Shown in pieces: positions 15,916-25,403 of a stretch of 64,000 nucleotides of DNA. The first letter of the stretch is position 1. Every line of letters begins with the position of its first letter. The position numbers were made by a program, and so were the translations under genes. The DNA is from Candidimonas nitroreducens. Its GTDB lineage: Bacteria; Pseudomonadota; Gammaproteobacteria; Burkholderiales; Burkholderiaceae_B. The notes beneath the pieces are model-generated. The model made no database searches, was not told the DNA's origin, and saw nothing but the letters and a program-made list of their open reading frames with translations. The stretch is taken from NCBI RefSeq assembly GCF_002209565.1, contig NZ_NJIH01000014.1:79243-143242 (forward strand). The letters are read 5' to 3'.

Positions 15916-17407
15916 TGTTCTCGTGATCGGCGGCGGCGGTGCTGGCCTGGCCGCGGCCATCACGGCAGCCGAGGCCGGCCGCTCGGTTCTGCTGCTCGAA
16001 AAAGGCGAGCGTCTGGGCGGCAGCACGGGGTGGTCGATCGGCTCGATCACGGCGGCGGGAACGCCCGATCAGCGTGCGGCAGGGATCCAGGACTCCTGGA
16101 AGGATCATCTGGCCGATATGCCGGCTTGGGCCGCAGATCTGGCCGCGCGGGACAACATGGCCTTGTGCGAAGTGCTGACTCGCCATGCGGCCGACGCCGT
16201 CGCCTGGCTGCGCGAAAGCGGCGTGGAATTCATCGGCGTCTTCGAAGAACCGCCCCACAGAAAGCCGCGCATGCATAATGTGCTGCCCAACTCTGGTTCA
16301 TACATCTACCATTTGTCGCGACGGGCGCGCCGAGCCGGCGTGCAGTGCCTGCTGCAGACCCGGGCCGAGAAACTGCTGCAAGATGCCGATGGCCGCGTCG
16401 TGGGCGTCCAGGCCTGCGGGCCGGATGGACAGTCCCGGATCCTGAGTGCGGAGGCCGTTGTGCTGGCTGGCGGCGATTTCAACGCCAGCCGTGAATTCAA
16501 GATTGAGTTCGGCAATGCGGATCAGACGGGCATCCCTGCGGTCAACAGTCTTGCTACCGGAGACTGTCAACGGATGGGGCGTGTGGTGGGAGGCCGGATC
16601 GTCAATGGCGACATTGCGCTCAACGACCCGCGTTTCAGGTTTGCGCCGCCTGCACGCCGGCCTTGGTTCTTGTCGCTGCCTCCCGTTCGGCCGATCACTA
16701 CCATCATGCGATGGGCGATGCGCGTGTTGCCGCCAAGGCTGGCGCGTCCGTTCATCATGAGTTTCGTCACGACGGCCTTGGCTCCCGAAGCGCATCTGCT
16801 CAAGTTGGGCGCCGTGCTGGTAAATAAAAACGGTGAAACATTCTTGCGCGAAGGCGAGAAGATCGGCCATGGCATCGCCAGGCAGCCGGACAATGCCGCC
16901 TGGCTGTTCATGGACGGCCCTCGGCTGCAGCTTTGTTCGCACTGGCCGAACTTCGTTTCCACCGCGCCAGGTGTCGCGTACGCCTACATTGATGACTATG
17001 AGCGCAACCGCCCCGATCTGTGCACGCGGGGCAAGGAAGTCCGGACACTTGCGGTACGCAACAACATGCCGGTGGAGGCGCTGCAACAGGCGGCGCAATC
17101 GGCAGGTTTCGAGAGCGGCCCATATCTATTGCTGGGGCCCATCCACGCGGTGACGGTGATTGCGGATGGCGGGCTGGCGGTCAGTCCACGCCTGGAGGTT
17201 CTCGATGCCGCAGACGCACCTATTCCCGGCCTGTATGCGGCGGGATCGGCCGGGCAGGGGGGGCTGCTGCTCAAGGGACACGGCCACCATCTTGCATGGG
17301 CGTTCGTCTCTGGCCGTATAGCGGGCCGGCTGGCGGCCGACGAGGTGCGTCATGGCGTCGTGCCGGTGTCGCCCTTTACATGCGTTTCAAAGCGAGGCGA
17401 GGCTTGA
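15902..17407 (+). CDS. FAD-dependent dehydrogenase, fumarate reductase/ketosteroid dehydrogenase-like, 501 aa
   Basis: The N-terminal dinucleotide fold VLVIGGGGAGLAAAITAAEAG and the ERLGGSTGWSIGS segment mark the FAD_binding_2 family (succinate dehydrogenase flavoprotein/3-ketosteroid-delta-1-dehydrogenase type). The C-terminal FAD segment is GLYAAGSAGQGGLLLKGHGHHLAWAFVSGRIAG. It lacks a signal peptide and haem domain, so it acts in the cytosol. It overlaps the IclR gene by 14 bases and the next flavoprotein by 28. The pair of similar flavoproteins in an IclR operon suggests desaturation or reduction of an alicyclic or unsaturated acid; the substrate is unknown. Confidence 0.8.
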   Translation: MKKPDVLVIGGGGAGLAAAITAAEAGRSVLLLEKGERLGGSTGWSIGSITAAGTPDQRAAGIQDSWKDHLADMPAWAADLAARDNMALCEVLTRHAADAVAWLRESGVEFIGVFEEPPHRKPRMHNVLPNSGSYIYHLSRRARRAGVQCLLQTRAEKLLQDADGRVVGVQACGPDGQSRILSAEAVVLAGGDFNASREFKIEFGNADQTGIPAVNSLATGDCQRMGRVVGGRIVNGDIALNDPRFRFAPPARRPWFLSLPPVRPITTIMRWAMRVLPPRLARPFIMSFVTTALAPEAHLLKLGAVLVNKNGETFLREGEKIGHGIARQPDNAAWLFMDGPRLQLCSHWPNFVSTAPGVAYAYIDDYERNRPDLCTRGKEVRTLAVRNNMPVEALQQAAQSAGFESGPYLLLGPIHAVTVIADGGLAVSPRLEVLDAADAPIPGLYAAGSAGQGGLLLKGHGHHLAWAFVSGRIAGRLAADEVRHGVVPVSPFTCVSKRGEA

Positions 17408-18813
17408 AGCTGGAAGCGAAACCGACAGATGCCCCGGCCGTCCTGATCGTGGGCGGCGGTATGGCAGGATTGTGCGCCGCCGTTTCGGCGCTCGAGGCGG
17501 GCGCGGCCGTTACCGTCATAGAAAAAAGCAAACGGCTGGGCGGATCGATGCGGTTGTCGAATGGCCTGGTGTGGACATTCAAGGAAGCTTCTGCGCTTCG
17601 CAGCGAAGTTCGCGGCAACGAGTCTTTGCAGGATATGGTGTTCGAGAGCCATCTTCAGGATCTTGGCTGGCTCGAGAGCCAAGGCGTCGAATGCGGCCCG
17701 GTTCGTCCGTTCCAATGGTACGGCCAGGGGCGGACGGTGGCGCCGGATCAGGTGATCTCTGCCATGGTTCGCCGGGTCGAGCTGCTGGGCGGCCGGATCC
17801 GGACGGACGTTGCAATGCACCGGCTGCGGCCCGTGCGCAACTGGGGCTACGAGGTGGATGTGTACTTATCCGAGACTGACACGAGCACGCTGGAGGCGGA
17901 TGCCGTCATTCTTGCGACGGGCGGATTTCAGGGCAACCCGGAATTGGTTGCACGCTGGATCACTTCCGAGACGGACAATATCTATCTACGCGCCAATCCG
18001 TGGAGCACCGGAGACGGCCTGACCGCTGCGATGGAGCTGGGCGCGGCCTTGACGAGAGGCATGGGCGAGTTCTATGGCCATGCCATGGCCGCGCCGCCCG
18101 CGCGCTTCGGGCCGCGGCAATTTTCCGATATGACGCAACGATACGGAAACTATGCATTGGCATTGAATCTCAGCGGCCGCCGCTTTGTGGACGAGTCGGC
18201 CGGCACCGGAGAGGAAGCGCTGAATGCCGAGATAGCCAGACAGGAAAAAGCGACGGCGATATACATTATCGACAACGATATTGCAGCGATGTCGCGTGAA
18301 TTCGTACTTGCGCCGCCTCATGTCAGCGTGACCCGTGCCGAGGCCGCTGGCGCTTCGGTCTTACGGAAGGACAGCATAGAGGCGTTGGCCGATTCGCTAA
18401 AGGCCTGGGGCCTGCCCGCGCAAGAAGTGTTGAATACGATTCAGGCATTCAACACTGCATTGGCGGCCGGTACGGCCGATCAACTCGTGCCGCCAAGAAG
18501 GCGTAACTTGCACCCCATAGCAACGGCGCCATTCACTGCCGTCAAGGTGCGGGCGGGCATCACTTTCACTTGCGGCGGCCTCGCCACGGATGTGGATATG
18601 CGGGTTCTGCGGCGAACTGGAACGGTTTCCACGCTTCCGATGTTGTTGGCGGACACCGCGGACGTCGACTATTGTGCCTTTCCGAATCTTTATGCGGCGG
18701 GGTGCGATGTCGGAGGATTGAGCAACCGTGGTTATATGGGAGGGCTGGCCTGCGCACTCGTTACGGGACGCAAGGCCGGCGCCCAGGCAGCAGCATCGGC
18801 CCGTGTACGTTAG
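17380..18813 (+). CDS. Second FAD-dependent dehydrogenase of the same family, 477 aa
   Basis: The FAD fold VLIVGGGMAGLCAAVSALEAGAAVTVIEKSKRLGGSM and the C-terminal LYAAGCDVGGLSNRGYMGGLACALVTGRKAG place it in the same FAD_binding_2 family as its upstream neighbour. ITFTCGGLATDVDMRVLR fits the capping-domain/active-site region. Two starts are possible: ATG at 17380, used here, or TTG at 17404, which has GAGG 6 bases upstream and overlaps the previous stop. The two proteins may act on successive intermediates or form a heteromer. The long upstream extension of this frame is a shadow of the first flavoprotein. Confidence 0.75.
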   Translation: MRFKARRGLKLEAKPTDAPAVLIVGGGMAGLCAAVSALEAGAAVTVIEKSKRLGGSMRLSNGLVWTFKEASALRSEVRGNESLQDMVFESHLQDLGWLESQGVECGPVRPFQWYGQGRTVAPDQVISAMVRRVELLGGRIRTDVAMHRLRPVRNWGYEVDVYLSETDTSTLEADAVILATGGFQGNPELVARWITSETDNIYLRANPWSTGDGLTAAMELGAALTRGMGEFYGHAMAAPPARFGPRQFSDMTQRYGNYALALNLSGRRFVDESAGTGEEALNAEIARQEKATAIYIIDNDIAAMSREFVLAPPHVSVTRAEAAGASVLRKDSIEALADSLKAWGLPAQEVLNTIQAFNTALAAGTADQLVPPRRRNLHPIATAPFTAVKVRAGITFTCGGLATDVDMRVLRRTGTVSTLPMLLADTADVDYCAFPNLYAAGCDVGGLSNRGYMGGLACALVTGRKAGAQAAASARVR

Positions 18814-18895
18814 CTGAGGAAGTACGGCGCCGACCCGGTAATCCGGGAAGGCCGATGCTCGAGCTTACAGGGAACCTTAACAGGGCTCCTCCGGC

Positions 18896-20197
18896 TTACC
18901 CTTCGATGCGGCCCGCGCATTCGCCAAAACCGATACGCGCGGCGCCGGTGCGTTCGCAGAACCCTCGAAAAAGGATCTCGTCCCCGTCTTCCAGGAAGCT
19001 CCGGGTTTCCCCATTGGGCAATGCCAGAGGGCGCGTTCCTCCCAGCGTCATTTCCAAAAGGCACCCGGCTTCGGACAGGCCGGAACCGGACACGGTGCCA
19101 CTGGCCACTAGATCGCCGGCAAGCAGATTGCATCCGTTGCTGGTGTGATGTGCGAGCATCTGGAAAATCGTCCAGTATTGGCCGTCGAAGTTCGACCCGC
19201 TGATTCTCTCAGGAGATATGCCTGCGCCGCGCATTTTCGGTGTCTGCAGAAAAACCTCGAGCTGCAGGTGTATTCCGCCATGCGTGCGATCTTGCGCATC
19301 GTCGAGATGGGCGAGCAGGTCGGGGGCGTCGCGGCCCCGGTCGGCAGCCGCCACGCGAAATGGGGCCAGCGCTTCCAGCGTGACGATCCAGGGCGAGACC
19401 GACGTCAGGAAACTCTTGGCAAGAAATGGGCCGAGCGGCTGGTATTCCCAAGATTGAATATCCCGGGCAGACCAGTCGTTGACCAGGCTCAAACCGAAGA
19501 TATGGCCCGGCGCGTCGGCCAGGGCGACGGTTTCGCCGATGGCATTGCCTGGGCCGACGTAAAAGCCCACCTCCAGCTCGAAATCCATGCGCTGGGTCGG
19601 GCCGTAAGACGGTAGGCTGGCGTTCTTGGCGCGCGACTGCCCTTTGGGCCGTCTGACCGACGTTCCGCTGACCGCCACCGACGACGCCCGTCCATGGTAG
19701 GCAATGGGCATATGCTTGAAATTCGGCAGCAGCGGCGCATCGGGGCGCATCATCCGGCCGGCGTTGGTGGCATGATGGATGGAGGTGTAAAAGTCCGTGA
19801 AATTGCTGATGCTCGCGGGAAGCCGCATTTGCGCGCATTTGCGATCCACGAGGCAGCTTTCCGCCGCTTTTGTGGCGCCACCCTGCCTGAGCAGCCTGGA
19901 AAGACCCAGGCGCAGCGCGGCCCAATAGTCGGGGCCGAGTTCCATCAATGCATTGAGTTGCCCGCTTTGGCAGGCCTTTGCGGAGACTTCCGCCATTCCC
20001 GTGAACGAGCCGGCCTGTGCAGCCTCGGCTACGTCCAGGATGCTGTCTCCAATTGCGACGCCTACTCGCGGCTTGCCTGCGCGCGCGAAAACGCCGTAAG
20101 GAAGGTTCTGAATCGGAAAATCGGTGCCGGCTTCGTTTGCGCCGGCGACCCAACTCGTCAATAGCGGGTCATGCGTTTCGTTCAGTTCAACCGGCAT
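18896..20197 (-). CDS. fahA: Fumarylacetoacetase, 433 aa
   Basis: This is a full two-domain fumarylacetoacetate hydrolase. The N-terminal SH3-like domain contains DFPIQNLPYGVFARAG, and the catalytic domain has DFYTSIHHATNAGRMMRP, the acidic metal site of MDFELEVGFYVGPGN, and LVNDWSARDIQSWEYQPLGPF. The C-terminal GDLVASGTVSG is also conserved. The reaction is fumarylacetoacetate to fumarate and acetoacetate, the last step of tyrosine/homogentisate breakdown. No homogentisate dioxygenase or isomerase is nearby; instead it ends the leftward hyuA-hyuB-Bug operon. It may act on a fumarylacetoacetate-like product of that pathway. Confidence 0.9.
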   Translation of the reverse strand: MPVELNETHDPLLTSWVAGANEAGTDFPIQNLPYGVFARAGKPRVGVAIGDSILDVAEAAQAGSFTGMAEVSAKACQSGQLNALMELGPDYWAALRLGLSRLLRQGGATKAAESCLVDRKCAQMRLPASISNFTDFYTSIHHATNAGRMMRPDAPLLPNFKHMPIAYHGRASSVAVSGTSVRRPKGQSRAKNASLPSYGPTQRMDFELEVGFYVGPGNAIGETVALADAPGHIFGLSLVNDWSARDIQSWEYQPLGPFLAKSFLTSVSPWIVTLEALAPFRVAAADRGRDAPDLLAHLDDAQDRTHGGIHLQLEVFLQTPKMRGAGISPERISGSNFDGQYWTIFQMLAHHTSNGCNLLAGDLVASGTVSGSGLSEAGCLLEMTLGGTRPLALPNGETRSFLEDGDEILFRGFCERTGAARIGFGECAGRIEG

Positions 20198-20296
20198 GTC
20201 GCGATTCCCCTGTAAATGGGCCCTTGGGCGGCCCGCAGTCGCGCTGCTTTCGGATGCCGCGGCGGGGCCTCACAAAGCCGCGGCATCATGCCTATA

Positions 20297-21277
20297 TCAA
20301 TTAGGTGTGATCCCGGCGGATTTGACAATCTTTTGGTACATCGCGATTTCCTCGCGGATCTGTGCACCGAACTTGTCCAGTTCCGTGCCGACGGGTTCGG
20401 CGCCCAGGGAGACAATTTTTTCCATGATATCCGGCCGTGCGAGCAGCTTCTTCAGCTCGGTATCCAGCTTGATCGCAATGGGCTGCGGCAGATGGGCGGG
20501 GCCGAGCAGTGCCAGCCAGGTTTCACTTTTCATGCCTTTGATGCCCAGCTCGGAAAAAGTCGGGACATCCGGCACGAATGAAGAGCGCTTGTCGGTAGCG
20601 ATGGCAAGTGCCTTCAAGCGCTTGTTCTGGACAAAAGGAAGGGCTGAATTGACCGCCGACCAGGAAGAATCGGTCTGGCCTCCGATGACAGCCTGGATCG
20701 ATTGATTCGACGCGGCATAGGGGATGGCATTGTAGCGGGTTCCGGTGATCAGACTGAACTGTTCCCCTGCGATGTGCAGCGAGGTGCCGATGCCCGAGAA
20801 TGCGAAAGTGATTTTCCCCGGCGCGGCCTTGGCCGCCGCTATGTATTTCGCCACGGTGTCGTACGGAGAGTCGCTCCTGACCACCAGCATGTTCGGCGAA
20901 GCCGCCAGTAACGTTATCGGCGTGAAGTCCTTGATCGGGTCGAAGGGCAGCGATTTTCGTAGCGCCGGATTGATCGTAAAGGCATTGGACGTCAGCAGCA
21001 GCGTGTAGCCGTCGGGCTCGGCTCGAGCAACCTTGTGCGTGCCTATGATGCTGGTGGCGCCCACGACATTTTCCACCACGACCGGCTGGCCGAAATCCTT
21101 GCCGATCTCTTTGCCCAGAACCCGGGCAAGCACATCCGTGACGCCGCCTGCGCCGAACGGCACGATGATGCGGATAGGGTGGTTCGGGTAGTCGCCCGCG
21201 CCCTGGGCTTGCGCACAGCCCGACCCCAGATAGGTGGCGGCCATAAGGCTTGTAAGAACGAGTTTCCAGCGTTTCAT
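20297..21277 (-). CDS. Bug/TctC-type periplasmic solute receptor, 326 aa
   Basis: The signal peptide carries a lipobox-like LGSGCAQAQG, so the mature protein could be a lipoprotein anchored through that Cys. The signature follows: YPNHPIRIIVPFGAGGVTDVLARVLGKEIGKDFG, and VVGATSIIGTHKVARAEPDGYTLL. GGAGACAATGAC precedes the start. It lies between hyuB and fahA in the LysR-controlled module and should bind that module's substrate in the periplasm. There are no partner membrane subunits in the window. Confidence 0.9.
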   Translation of the reverse strand: MKRWKLVLTSLMAATYLGSGCAQAQGAGDYPNHPIRIIVPFGAGGVTDVLARVLGKEIGKDFGQPVVVENVVGATSIIGTHKVARAEPDGYTLLLTSNAFTINPALRKSLPFDPIKDFTPITLLAASPNMLVVRSDSPYDTVAKYIAAAKAAPGKITFAFSGIGTSLHIAGEQFSLITGTRYNAIPYAASNQSIQAVIGGQTDSSWSAVNSALPFVQNKRLKALAIATDKRSSFVPDVPTFSELGIKGMKSETWLALLGPAHLPQPIAIKLDTELKKLLARPDIMEKIVSLGAEPVGTELDKFGAQIREEIAMYQKIVKSAGITPN

Positions 21278-21322
21278 GTCATTGTCTCCGGTTTGCCTGT
21301 TCTAGAATGAGGGCGCGCCAAC

Positions 21323-23098
21323 TCATGCGCGCCGCAGTTTTGCCGTAATGTCTGGATCCAATCGGCCTTGTTCGTCGATTTCCACCAGGTAGTCGCGGCG
21401 TGCGGCCTCGCGCGAGACGTAGCCGTTCTCGACATCTCTGCGAACCCGTTCGGGATCCCGCTCGCGTGCCGGCCCGTAGCCGCCGCCTCCGCCCGTCTTG
21501 ATAATCACCCGATCGCCGGCGTTCAGTTCGTGATCATCCTTGAGGACTCTCAGGATTTCGCCGCTGGTCCGGTGGATCTCCACGTCGCCAGGCTTTCCGG
21601 CGCCGCCTCCGGCGAGGCCCCATGGCGGGCACTTGGTTCGGTCGATTTTCAGGTTGAGCCGGCAGGGGCCCGTGATGTGGTATTGCTTGATCACTCCGAC
21701 CCCTCCGCGCATGCGGCCCGGGCCCGCGGAATCTTGACGGATTTCATAGGATTCGAGGCGATAGGGGTGAAAAGCCTCCTGCATTTCCACCGGCACGTCG
21801 GAGGTGTCGCCGTGGACATTCGAGCGGGACGGGCCGTAGCCATCCATCGAGGAAGTGGCGCCCCAGCCGCCCACGCAGGTGTCGAGGTGGAAAAATTGCG
21901 CCCCTGTCGCGGGGCTGATGCCATGGAAGGCGTGCACGCCGTAGGTGCCGTGGTGGGCCGCGGCGACTCTGTCGGGGAAGGCGTCGGCCATCGCTCTCAG
22001 AATGGTGTCGACCACGGTGGGGATCATGTTGCCCGAACCGCCGATGGCCGCATCGGGGCGCGCCGAAAGGAACTTGCCTTCCGGAATCTCGACTTCCAGG
22101 GGCCGGAAGTCTCCTTCGTTGACCGGATCGTCGGGAGAAAACAAGTATTTGATTGCGATGCGGGCGGCCGCTACGGCACCCCCGTTGCGGCCTGCGTTGA
22201 GAGGGCCGGGCAACTGATCCGCCACATTGGAGAAATCGACCTTGATCCGATCGCCGTCGACCACGACGCGCACGCTGATGGGCACAATCTTGTCGAGGTA
22301 AAGGCCGTCGTTGTCGAGGAAGGACTCGGCGGTGTAATCGCCTGACGGCGCGGCCTTGATGGCGGCGCGGGCGCGTTGCTCGGCAATGTCCCACATCGAA
22401 TGGACGGCGGCATGGTAGGTCGCGCTTCCGTACTTGTTTACGATTTCGGCGACCATGTCGCGCCCCATGAGGCAGCCGGCGATCTGAGCCTCTACATCGC
22501 CCAGCAGCATTTCGGGAAAGCGCGTGTTGTATTCGATCATGCGGAACATGTCGGCGCGGCGTTCGCCGCGATCGAACAGCTTGACACTGCGGAACTGGAC
22601 ACCTTCCTGAAAGACTTCGGTGGTGGTGGTGGAACTGCACGATCCCACCATGATGCCGCCGATGTCGATCCAATGCATCAGCACGCAGAAAAAGGCGGTG
22701 ACTTCCCCATCGTCGCCGTCGACGCGCACCGGCGTATACATCACCACGTTGTTCAGATGCTGGCCCAGCGTACCCGCGTGATTGGAAATCACGATGTCCC
22801 CGCGGCGAAGCTGATCGAGCCCGAACAGGGCGATGCCGTCCTTTACCGCCGTGCCCAGTGCGTTGGCGACGAAGATCGCGAGGCTGCCGCGCGATTGGGA
22901 AATCAGTCGCCCTTGCGAATCGACGATGCCGACAGCGTAATCCTTGTATTCGTTGATCAGCGGCGAAAAGGCCGTGCGCGTGATGTTTTTATCTATTTGG
23001 TTGGGAATGGAGACCAGTTCGTGCTTGATGATCTCCATGGTGATGGGATCGAAAGCCGTGCGTTCGGCGACCATGGAGGATTCGGAGACTGCGTTCAT
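21323..23098 (-). CDS. HyuB-like hydantoinase B/oxoprolinase subunit, 591 aa, copy 2
   Basis: Same family and identical length as copy 1 (591 aa), with MEIIKHELVSIPNQIDKNITRTAFSPLINEYKDYAVGI at the start, RRGDIVISNHAGTLGQHLN, and the closing IIKTGGGGGYGPARERDPE. It begins 9 bases after hyuA copy 2. The conserved form shows another ATP-dependent amidohydrolase or carboxylase complex. Visible divergence from copy 1 is large, so it is not a recent duplication. Confidence 0.85.
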   Translation of the reverse strand: MNAVSESSMVAERTAFDPITMEIIKHELVSIPNQIDKNITRTAFSPLINEYKDYAVGIVDSQGRLISQSRGSLAIFVANALGTAVKDGIALFGLDQLRRGDIVISNHAGTLGQHLNNVVMYTPVRVDGDDGEVTAFFCVLMHWIDIGGIMVGSCSSTTTTEVFQEGVQFRSVKLFDRGERRADMFRMIEYNTRFPEMLLGDVEAQIAGCLMGRDMVAEIVNKYGSATYHAAVHSMWDIAEQRARAAIKAAPSGDYTAESFLDNDGLYLDKIVPISVRVVVDGDRIKVDFSNVADQLPGPLNAGRNGGAVAAARIAIKYLFSPDDPVNEGDFRPLEVEIPEGKFLSARPDAAIGGSGNMIPTVVDTILRAMADAFPDRVAAAHHGTYGVHAFHGISPATGAQFFHLDTCVGGWGATSSMDGYGPSRSNVHGDTSDVPVEMQEAFHPYRLESYEIRQDSAGPGRMRGGVGVIKQYHITGPCRLNLKIDRTKCPPWGLAGGGAGKPGDVEIHRTSGEILRVLKDDHELNAGDRVIIKTGGGGGYGPARERDPERVRRDVENGYVSREAARRDYLVEIDEQGRLDPDITAKLRRA

Positions 23099-23107
23099 GG
23101 GGGATCC

Positions 23108-25168
23108 TTATTCCGTGCCGCAACGAATGACGATTTCGCCCAATTCGCCGATGCGTGCGTGATCGCCGGGCATCAGGATCGTGGTCGAACTGTATTCTTC
23201 GATGACGGCCGGGCCGTCCAGCAGGAAGCCCGGCGGCAGGGTGTCCCGGCGCCAGACGGGGACGTCGACGCGGCCGTGCGGGGCAGGGAAGTAGACCGAG
23301 CGCCGGCCGGTGGGCTCGGGCGTGCCCGCGGTTGCATGGGCGCCTATCAGGCCTGCCAGCTCGGGGCGGGGAATTTCCACTTCGGTGCCGAGGCGGACAC
23401 CCAGCACTTCGACCGGGTTTTTTTCGTTGGCATGGCCGTAGCGGCGCTTGTAAATGTCGCCGAACGACGCTACGAGGGACTCGATCGTCTGGCCCGGTTC
23501 GAACGGTACGCGTACGGTGTGCTTTTGTCCCCGATAGCGCATGTCCAGGGCTCGTTCGTAGCGGATCTGTTGCGCCCCGAGTTCGGCGTTCAGCGTGGCT
23601 TCGGCGCTGGCTTCCAGTTCCGCGAAGGCGGCGTTGACGAGTTCCAGGGCATTGCCCGAGGCGGCGGTCACGACTGTACGCGCAAGGTCGACCCGGGCGC
23701 CGGCGATCAGCATCCCCAGTGTGGAAAAATTGCCGGGATGCGGAGGAATTATCACCTCGGGGATGCGCAGGCTGCGTGCCAGGATGGAGCCGAACAAGGG
23801 GCCGCCGCCGCCGAAGACAAACAAGCCGAATTCGCGCACGTCGTGGCCGCGTTCGATGGTGATCTCTTTGATTGCCGAGGCCATCGTGGTGGTGGCCAGA
23901 TCGAGTATTCCCTGTGCCGCGGCATCGGTGCCGGGCTCTCCCCGATATCCCAGGGGGTCGGCCACCTGGCGGCGAATCGCGGCGCGCGATGCCTCGTCAT
24001 CCAGGCTGAGCCTGCCCTGCATGAAGTTGCCGCCCGAGATGCGCCCCAATGCCAGATTCGCGTCGGTAACCGTCGGCTCGACGCCGCCTCTGCCAAAGGC
24101 CACGGGCCCGGGCTCGGAACCGGCGCTGCGCGGCCCCACGGTCAGGATGCCGCTGGCGTCGACCGCGGCGATCGATCCGCCGCCGGCGCCTACTTCGACA
24201 ATGTCGAGGACGGGGGTCTTGAGCGGAAAGCCATGGTCGTAGCCGCCGACATAATAGATGGGCTGGACTTCGAACTGGCCGTCCTGGATCAGCGCGCACT
24301 TTGCCGTCGTGCCGCCCATATCGAAGGCTATGACTTTCGGCATGCCCAGCGCACGCGCATAGGCGGCGGCGCCGATACATCCGCCGATGGGCCCCGATTC
24401 CACCAGCGCCACCGGCTGTTCCAGGGTGCGGTCTACTGAAAGAACGCCGCCATTCGAGCCCATCATGTAGAACGTACCTTCGAATCGGCGCTCGCGTAGG
24501 CAGGCATCGAAGGTGCCGATATATTCTTCCATTTGAGAGCCGACATACGCGTTGGCCGCCGCCGTGGAGACCCGTTCGTATTCGAACCACTCTCGGGTCA
24601 GGGCGGTTCCGCAGGTGATGTAGACGCCGGGCAGGGCCTTGCGCAGCAGCGACACCGCCGCTTCCTCATGCGCCGGATTCGCATAGGAATTGACGAACGA
24701 GACGGCAACGGCTTCGGTTCCATCGTGCTTGAAGCGTTCGGCAAGGGCCTGCAGGCCTGCCGTGTCCAGCGGCCGGATCTCTCGTCCTTGGGCATCCATG
24801 CGTCCCTCGACCTCGAATCGATGGGTTCGTGGAACCAGGGGTTCATCGCGGCGGTACTCGAGCGCGAAGGGCACCGGGCGATTGCCTCGGCCGATCTCCA
24901 GGGTGTCGCGGAAGCCGCGGCTTGCGATCAGCGCTGTATTCGCGCCGGTACGCTGGATGAAAGTGTTGATGACATGGGTCGTGCCGTGCTTGAACAGGAT
25001 GGCATCTTCCAGGGCCACGCCCGTGACGTTCAGGCCGTCCAGCGCTCCTTCGACCAGATTGCCGTAATTGGTCAGCGTCTTGCCGTACTTGACTTCGCCT
25101 TTTTCGGCGTCGTATACCGCGACGTCGGTGAAAGTGCCTCCGGTGTCAGCCGCAACCATATAGCGCAT
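23108..25168 (-). CDS. HyuA-like hydantoinase A/oxoprolinase subunit, 686 aa, copy 2
   Basis: It begins MRYMVAADTGGTFTDVAVYDAEKGEVKYGKTLT with the ASKHA phosphate loop. Further along are FDMGGTTAKCALIQDGQ and GRGHDVREFGLFVFGGGGPL, characteristic of HyuA/5-oxoprolinase A. AGGAAC precedes the start. It is the first gene of the leftward unit hyuA-hyuB-Bug-fahA, divergent from a LysR gene 160-235 bases away. With HyuB it should hydrolyse or carboxylate a cyclic or carbonyl substrate with ATP; the exact chemistry cannot be read from sequence. Confidence 0.85.
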   Translation of the reverse strand: MRYMVAADTGGTFTDVAVYDAEKGEVKYGKTLTNYGNLVEGALDGLNVTGVALEDAILFKHGTTHVINTFIQRTGANTALIASRGFRDTLEIGRGNRPVPFALEYRRDEPLVPRTHRFEVEGRMDAQGREIRPLDTAGLQALAERFKHDGTEAVAVSFVNSYANPAHEEAAVSLLRKALPGVYITCGTALTREWFEYERVSTAAANAYVGSQMEEYIGTFDACLRERRFEGTFYMMGSNGGVLSVDRTLEQPVALVESGPIGGCIGAAAYARALGMPKVIAFDMGGTTAKCALIQDGQFEVQPIYYVGGYDHGFPLKTPVLDIVEVGAGGGSIAAVDASGILTVGPRSAGSEPGPVAFGRGGVEPTVTDANLALGRISGGNFMQGRLSLDDEASRAAIRRQVADPLGYRGEPGTDAAAQGILDLATTTMASAIKEITIERGHDVREFGLFVFGGGGPLFGSILARSLRIPEVIIPPHPGNFSTLGMLIAGARVDLARTVVTAASGNALELVNAAFAELEASAEATLNAELGAQQIRYERALDMRYRGQKHTVRVPFEPGQTIESLVASFGDIYKRRYGHANEKNPVEVLGVRLGTEVEIPRPELAGLIGAHATAGTPEPTGRRSVYFPAPHGRVDVPVWRRDTLPPGFLLDGPAVIEEYSSTTILMPGDHARIGELGEIVIRCGTE

Positions 25169-25281
25169 ACGCTTGTTCCTGTTTCTGCTTTTGCCCGGCC
25201 GCCCTCATGGGCCGCCCGTTTCCTGGAGCATTATGTAGAAGGATTGTCGTCAAAAAAATGCCTAATTCCGACTACCTCCTG

Positions 25282-25294
25282 TGCAAATCATGCA
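25282..25294. promoter_or_regulatory. Possible LysR box TGCA-AATCA-TGCA
   Basis: A short inverted repeat lies between the divergent hyuA copy 2 and LysR genes, in an AT-rich patch (25250-25310). It is only a weak fit to the T-N11-A LysR consensus and is proposed on position alone. Confidence 0.3.
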
Positions 25295-25403
25295 ATAATT
25301 TCAACTCTTTCCCGATCGTGATCCTGAAATGGCGAGCGGCATAAGTACCTACCCCAGGGAATCTGTTTCCGCGGATAGGGCGAAAAGAGAATCGTCGGTG
25401 TCG

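Noticed and set aside
22376..24439. 687-codon plus-strand frame opposite hyuA/hyuB copy 2
   Set aside because: It lies antisense to two well-conserved genes and has no recognisable domain.
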